Assembly: GCA_020444265.1 (NCBI GenBank)
Contig: JAHLLH010000001.1
Coordinates: 124,001-188,000, forward strand
DNA length: 64,000 bases
Reading direction: 5' to 3'
Source: a bacterium
Lineage (GTDB): Bacteria > Electryoneota > Electryoneia > Electryoneales > Electryoneaceae
The notes below the pieces were generated by a model that made no database searches, was not told the origin of the DNA, and saw only the letters and a list, made by a program, of their open reading frames with translations. Each line of letters begins with the position of its first letter. Within the stretch, counting starts at the first letter, position 1. The position numbers were made by a program, and so were the translations under genes. Positions 60,403-64,000 of the stretch are shown here, in pieces.

Positions 60403-61002
60403 TTAGCGGGTAGCGTTCTTGTACAATTCGTTGATCTTTGTCCAGTTGAGGTTGTTGATGAAAGCATCAACATAGCTGCCACGGTCCGGGCCGTAATCGA
60501 AGTAGTACGCATGCTCGAAAACGTCGATCGGAACCAGTGGGCTCGAGCCCCAGACAGCCCCGTTGTTGTGCATATCGACAAGGAAGTTGTGAAGCTTGCC
60601 ATCGGAGGGATCAAAGCTGAGGATGGCCCAACCAAGAGCTGACAGGGCGGTCAGCTTGAAGTCTTCCTTCCAGGCATCGAATGATCCGAAATCTTCGACA
60701 ATCTTCTTTACGACGTCCAGCGACTCGTCGGCGGATCCATCGCCGCCCATGATATCATAATAGATCTCATGCAGGATCTGACCAGACGCGTTGAAAGTCT
60801 CGCGACGTTTGAGCTCACCAAATTCGGAGTAATTGGCGTTGCCAGCCTTTTCCTTCAGCTCGGCAAGCTTCGTCTCAATCTCGTTACGCTTGGCCACATA
60901 ACCCGCGTAGTGCTTGTCATGGTGCCACTCATTGACCTGCTTCGAGATGCCTGTCAGGCTATCATAGGCGTACGGAAGTGCCTTGACACTATGGTTACTC
61001 AT
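60403..61002 (-). CDS. Second, divergent Fe/Mn superoxide dismutase
   Basis: 199 residues from ATG 61002 (ATGGGGAGTATTC before it). Ligands are retained: H27 (EWHHDKHYAGYV), His in SGQILHEIYYDIM, Asp and His in PIDVFEHAYYFDYG. Compared with its neighbour, the conserved Trp of DVWEHAYY is Phe, and the centre reads ALGWAILSFDPSDGKL. It may differ in metal or pH preference. It is transcribed separately, with its own terminator between the two SOD genes. Confidence 0.92.
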   Translation of the reverse strand: MSNHSVKALPYAYDSLTGISKQVNEWHHDKHYAGYVAKRNEIETKLAELKEKAGNANYSEFGELKRRETFNASGQILHEIYYDIMGGDGSADESLDVVKKIVEDFGSFDAWKEDFKLTALSALGWAILSFDPSDGKLHNFLVDMHNNGAVWGSSPLVPIDVFEHAYYFDYGPDRGSYVDAFINNLNWTKINELYKNATR

Positions 61003-61225
61003 GAATACTCCCCATTCTATAGTGAACGAACAATGTGGGGTTTGCCCACAGTTAAGTGCTCCTAACTGCCGGAAGGATACAACGACTGCTCGCCGGTGGC
61101 AAGGGGAGGCGATTCCACTCCGGGTCACCCGGAGCAATCAGCGGGTCCAAAGAGGCAATCTCGAAGGTATAGGGTTTTAGAATGGCTGGGAAGAACGAGT
61201 CTGCAATGTTTAATACTGAAAGCTG

Positions 61226-62566
61226 TTAATAATAATTTCGTTCTTTCATGGAGATATAACTGTCACGACCGATAATGATGTGATCGAGTAGTTCGATGCC
61301 CAGGAGACGGCCTGCTTCTGCAAGTTCACGTGTGATGTGAATATCCTCAGGGGAGGGATTCGGGTCACCGGAAGGGTGGTTGTGCGCGATCAACAGGCTG
61401 TGACAGTGACGTTCAATCGCGGGACCGAAGACTTCACGCGGATGTACCAGTGCGGTGGTGAGGGTACCGATTGATATCACCTCATCTGCTACCACCTTTC
61501 CCTTCACATCGAGGTAGAGGCCACGGAAATGTTCTCGCGTCAAGGGCGCCATTTGTGGACCCAGGTGACGATAGGCATCCTCGGGACCATGCACTTCGGC
61601 AACCCCTGATTCGAAGGGCTGGTTCAATCGTCGTCCCAGCGTCAGAAGGCTGATGAAACGCTTCGCAGCGGAAGAGCTCATCCCTGTTACTTCTGCCAGC
61701 AGGGTCTCGTCGGACAGTGCACCAAGTGCTCGTGCACCGAACGTGCCGAGTAGGGTGTTTGCGGTTTGTTCCGGATCATCGACCAGGTCTGCCAACTGAA
61801 TGGTCAATAGTTCACGCAGCCCTGTATCTTCGGGTCGGAGCTTGTCCGCACCAGAAAGAGTTTCCTTCTTCTCTTCTGCGGCACGTCGAGCCTGTTGCAC
61901 CTGCATGACCACTTTCCGTGTGCCATAGGCAACAGTCAGAGGTGCAGGTTTAACTGGGTGCTCACGCATACCGCTCACAAGGTGACTACTGTCCCCATCA
62001 GTCTCTTCCAGACGAGTGATTGCCTCAGCGGTCATGAAGGAAACATCCTGCTCACTGAACCAATTGGTTGCTTCGGAAGATTGTTGTCTGACATGAGTCA
62101 AACCTGATTTCTGCAGGACTTGGACCAATTGCTGGCCAGCCATTCTGCGAAGGTTGGTCTCCCTTTCAAGCAAATTCAAGACCTCAGCATGAAGGGATTC
62201 CGGGCTGTCTGGATCGAGGTGGGGAAAGGCGGCCCATTCCAGTGCAACTAGACGGCCACCATTGGCGAGACGTTCGGCCCACCGGGAGACCTGTTTCACG
62301 GGGTCATCAAGTGAGCTGACTCCGAAGGCGAGCAGCAGGCAGTCTATATCGTTGTCAAGGTGGTCCGGATCGATTTGGGCTCCGTGCAACTCTCGTACGA
62401 CACCCTTTTGTAAGGTACTGGATCCGCTATGAGATCCGAGCTGCCTGGAGGGATCAGCGACAATCACCTGTTCGTATCGTTCGCGTAGTTTCTCAATCAA
62501 TCCTTCGCCCATACCGATCAGAATGGCGGTCTGTCCTCCGGGCAGAATGGAATCAATCGCTGACAT
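61226..62566 (-). CDS. RadC-type JAB-domain protein with fused N-terminal methyltransferase-like domain
   Basis: 446 residues. Residues 1-170 look like a class-I SAM methyltransferase Rossmann fold: TAILIGMGEGLIEKL (motif I), VIVADPSRQ, DIDCLLLAFGVSSLDD and LANGGRLVALEW. Residues about 240-446 are RadC: a helix-hairpin-helix part (LLAEVTGMSSSAAKRFISLL) and a JAB/MPN metal site HNHPSGDPNPSPED, followed by LGIELLDHIIIG. Normal RadC is about 220 residues and lacks the first half. RadC's biochemical role is still unclear. Start ATG 62566 follows GAGAGCAGC. No helix between the halves suggests a frameshift. Confidence 0.82.
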   Translation of the reverse strand: MSAIDSILPGGQTAILIGMGEGLIEKLRERYEQVIVADPSRQLGSHSGSSTLQKGVVRELHGAQIDPDHLDNDIDCLLLAFGVSSLDDPVKQVSRWAERLANGGRLVALEWAAFPHLDPDSPESLHAEVLNLLERETNLRRMAGQQLVQVLQKSGLTHVRQQSSEATNWFSEQDVSFMTAEAITRLEETDGDSSHLVSGMREHPVKPAPLTVAYGTRKVVMQVQQARRAAEEKKETLSGADKLRPEDTGLRELLTIQLADLVDDPEQTANTLLGTFGARALGALSDETLLAEVTGMSSSAAKRFISLLTLGRRLNQPFESGVAEVHGPEDAYRHLGPQMAPLTREHFRGLYLDVKGKVVADEVISIGTLTTALVHPREVFGPAIERHCHSLLIAHNHPSGDPNPSPEDIHITRELAEAGRLLGIELLDHIIIGRDSYISMKERNYY

Positions 62567-62781
62567 GCTGCTCTCGTTTTATTGAAATTGTGATCGACAT
62601 CAAAGGTTCCCCTCCGTCGTACGATGCATACTTGCAACTGTCGTTATTCCAGAAGGGGCACCCGGTAATGCAATATACCGGATGTTCAGGCTGGATAAAA
62701 CGATGGTCGAACTTGGTACATCATGTTTTGGTAAACGTACCCGGACAATCTGGGGCAGCAGAAAGCAGGAAGGGTAACATC

Positions 62782-63681
62782 ATGAAACAGAATAGTCGAG
62801 TGATGATGGCTGTTTTTCTCGTGTTGCTGGTGATCGTTGCCGGTTGCAGCGAGGATGACAATCCGGTGGATGGGGGCGACACTGGTCAAACGGTTGAGTT
62901 CAGCGATTTGAACGCGAGTCAGCGTGACAGTGTGGCCGTCGAGATGTTCGCCGGCTCGGTAGTCTCTGCTGAAGCAGCAGCTAACTCGGGTAGCCAGTCG
63001 TTGGTTAATGGCGAGTACTTTGGCGGTGGATTTGTAGCTGCTGGCATTAAAGGTCCTGTCGCCAATGTGAGCGAAGCACCAGAAGGATGGGACGGTCCCG
63101 ATGCATCGGGGTGGTACTCATACGATGTCAGTACTAATCCCTTCCTTTCCGAGCTGACGGTTCGCTGGACCCCCGATCTCTGGGCCGATGACTATATGGG
63201 GGAGCCCGCGACCCGAATAGAGGTAATACAGCAGATTGATTTCTCAGGATCCGAGGCAGAGGGATCTCTCTCCCTTCGCAACGAGTGGTGGACCGGCATT
63301 AACGATGAACGCACCCTCGTTGAGGGGAGCACCAGCAACGAGATCAGCGCCAGCGGTGATGGCGCTATCGAATTCAGCAATACAGTGAGCTGGGAAGCTG
63401 TTACCGTCGCGTTGGATGATTACGCGGGCAACTACCACACCACAGGCAGCTACTCCTTCTTTGACCCGGAGGCGGGCCAGGTGATCAGTCTCGAAGAACT
63501 GTATAGTGACTTCGTGTTTATCGCCGATGGATCTGGTACTGGAGGCGCTGGGGTTGCCTCGGTTGAATTGATCCGATACGAGTTCGATGCTGTGGTCGAA
63601 GGCAGTTTCGAGCGAACCGGTCGATACTACCTGCTGTCGGAGAACTGGGCAATTGCCCATGAGTTCACCATTAGCATGTAG
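62782..63681 (+). CDS. Uncharacterised lipoprotein
   Basis: 299 residues. Signal peptide with lipobox VAGC at Cys22, followed by an acidic tether (SEDDNPVDGGDTG). The mature part is beta-rich with many Gly, Ser, Asp and aromatic residues (GWYSYDVSTNPFLSELTVRW; YAGNYHTTGSYSFFD). I do not recognise the family. ATG 62782 follows GGAAGGGTAACATC; the frame upstream to 62590 has no support. It may be an outer-membrane lipoprotein. A strong terminator follows. Confidence 0.8.
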   Translation: MKQNSRVMMAVFLVLLVIVAGCSEDDNPVDGGDTGQTVEFSDLNASQRDSVAVEMFAGSVVSAEAAANSGSQSLVNGEYFGGGFVAAGIKGPVANVSEAPEGWDGPDASGWYSYDVSTNPFLSELTVRWTPDLWADDYMGEPATRIEVIQQIDFSGSEAEGSLSLRNEWWTGINDERTLVEGSTSNEISASGDGAIEFSNTVSWEAVTVALDDYAGNYHTTGSYSFFDPEAGQVISLEELYSDFVFIADGSGTGGAGVASVELIRYEFDAVVEGSFERTGRYYLLSENWAIAHEFTISM

Positions 63682-63704
63682 GTCTCAATCGAAACGAAAT
63701 CTGC

Positions 63705-63735
63705 AACAGGCCAGCCATCAGGCTGGCCTGTTTTG
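63705..63735 (+). terminator. Intrinsic terminator after the lipoprotein gene
   Basis: Perfect 12-bp stem AACAGGCCAGCC/GGCTGGCCTGTT with an ATCA loop, then TTGC. Confidence 0.88.
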
Positions 63736-63887
63736 CTTCCTGCCTCTGCGAGCAAAGAATCTATGAAGCTGTCGAACTGCTCGCGAAAGAGGACACAATA
63801 GTGACCCCACTTGTACTACCTTTGTATTCCTGTTAGCATAGGGTAACTGTCTGGTTCAGACCATTTGGAGAAGAGAAGAGCAAGGGT

Positions 63888-64000
63888 ATGCCTGCAACGA
63901 TTGAAGAGATTCGAGAAAACCCGCTGCGCCTCATTGAACTGGCCCGAGAACTGGCGGAATCCGAAGGAAAGCTGGACCTTCCGGCAAGTCTTGTCGCTGA
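63888..64000 (+). CDS. Start of an unidentified gene, cut by window edge
   Basis: ATG 63888 follows GAAGAGCAAGGGT. The 37 visible residues are helical and charged: MPATIEEIRENPLRLIELA, then RELAESEGKLDLPASLVA. This is too short for a family call. Confidence 0.5.
   Translation, partial: MPATIEEIRENPLRLIELARELAESEGKLDLPASLVA

Overview
The window is a mid-50s-percent GC bacterial chromosome segment that uses the standard genetic code (TAA, TAG and TGA all end genes). Its most telling trait is a set of large secreted proteins ending in a roughly 80-residue domain that opens with a PNPFN-type motif (genes at 1471, 20034, 25935, 29267 and 39419). This is the type IX secretion (T9SS) sorting domain. 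Together with a PorV/PorQ-like protein and several FlgD-like or carboxypeptidase-regulatory folds, it points to an uncultured member of the FCB superphylum (Fibrobacteres-Chlorobi-Bacteroidetes and relatives such as KSB1, Zixibacteria, Latescibacteria, Eisenbacteria). I cannot place it more closely from sequence alone. The lifestyle markers are bacteriohemerythrin, ferritin-like proteins, two superoxide dismutases and B12-dependent methylmalonyl-CoA functions. They fit an organism that meets oxygen intermittently.

0-20 kb: a partial MarR regulator, a bacteriohemerythrin, and a secreted Asp-box (BNR/sortilin-like) protein. Then comes a four-gene operon (5406-18330) with an outer-membrane-barrel-like protein, a giant 2839-residue protein with about 20 tandem carboxypeptidase-regulatory-like repeats, a PorV-like protein and a propeller-SPOR protein. 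An HD-GYP-type protein follows.

20-34 kb: a beta-helix T9SS cargo, an acyl-CoA synthetase, a flavin-reductase-like protein, an amphi-Trp protein, an ArsR-type regulator and a PduO-type cobalamin adenosyltransferase. Next is the key gene of the window (25935-27962, minus). It encodes an Omp28-like thioredoxin-fold T9SS cargo whose CxxC motif reads UxxC across an in-frame TGA, with a bacterial-SECIS-like hairpin 11 nt downstream. It is probably a selenoprotein. A TSUP permease, a subtilisin-like protease sharing the same C-terminal modules, a small unknown protein and a saccharopine-dehydrogenase-like enzyme follow.

34-54 kb: an HDOD protein, tRNA-Phe, a PepF-like peptidase, an HTH-REC protein, tRNA-Thr, another beta-helix cargo, trxB and rsmE, an M2/M3-type peptidase with an MBL hydrolase, tatA and a CheY-like regulator. 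A minus-strand run then carries an MFS transporter, a TlpA-like lipoprotein, an RHH-like protein, a nuclease-helicase fusion and gamma-glutamyltransferase.

54-64 kb: a deoxynucleoside kinase, methylmalonyl-CoA epimerase and a trans-sulfuration-type PLP enzyme. These are followed by an oxidative-stress and iron island: a PerR-like Fur protein, four ferritin-like proteins and two Fe/Mn superoxide dismutases. The window closes with a methyltransferase-like/RadC fusion, a lipoprotein and the start of an unidentified gene.

Genes are well separated by strong intrinsic terminators. I saw no CRISPR array, insertion sequence, prophage, rRNA or replication origin. No selenocysteine machinery (selA, selB, selC, selD) is present in the window, so the Sec prediction needs those genes elsewhere in the genome.
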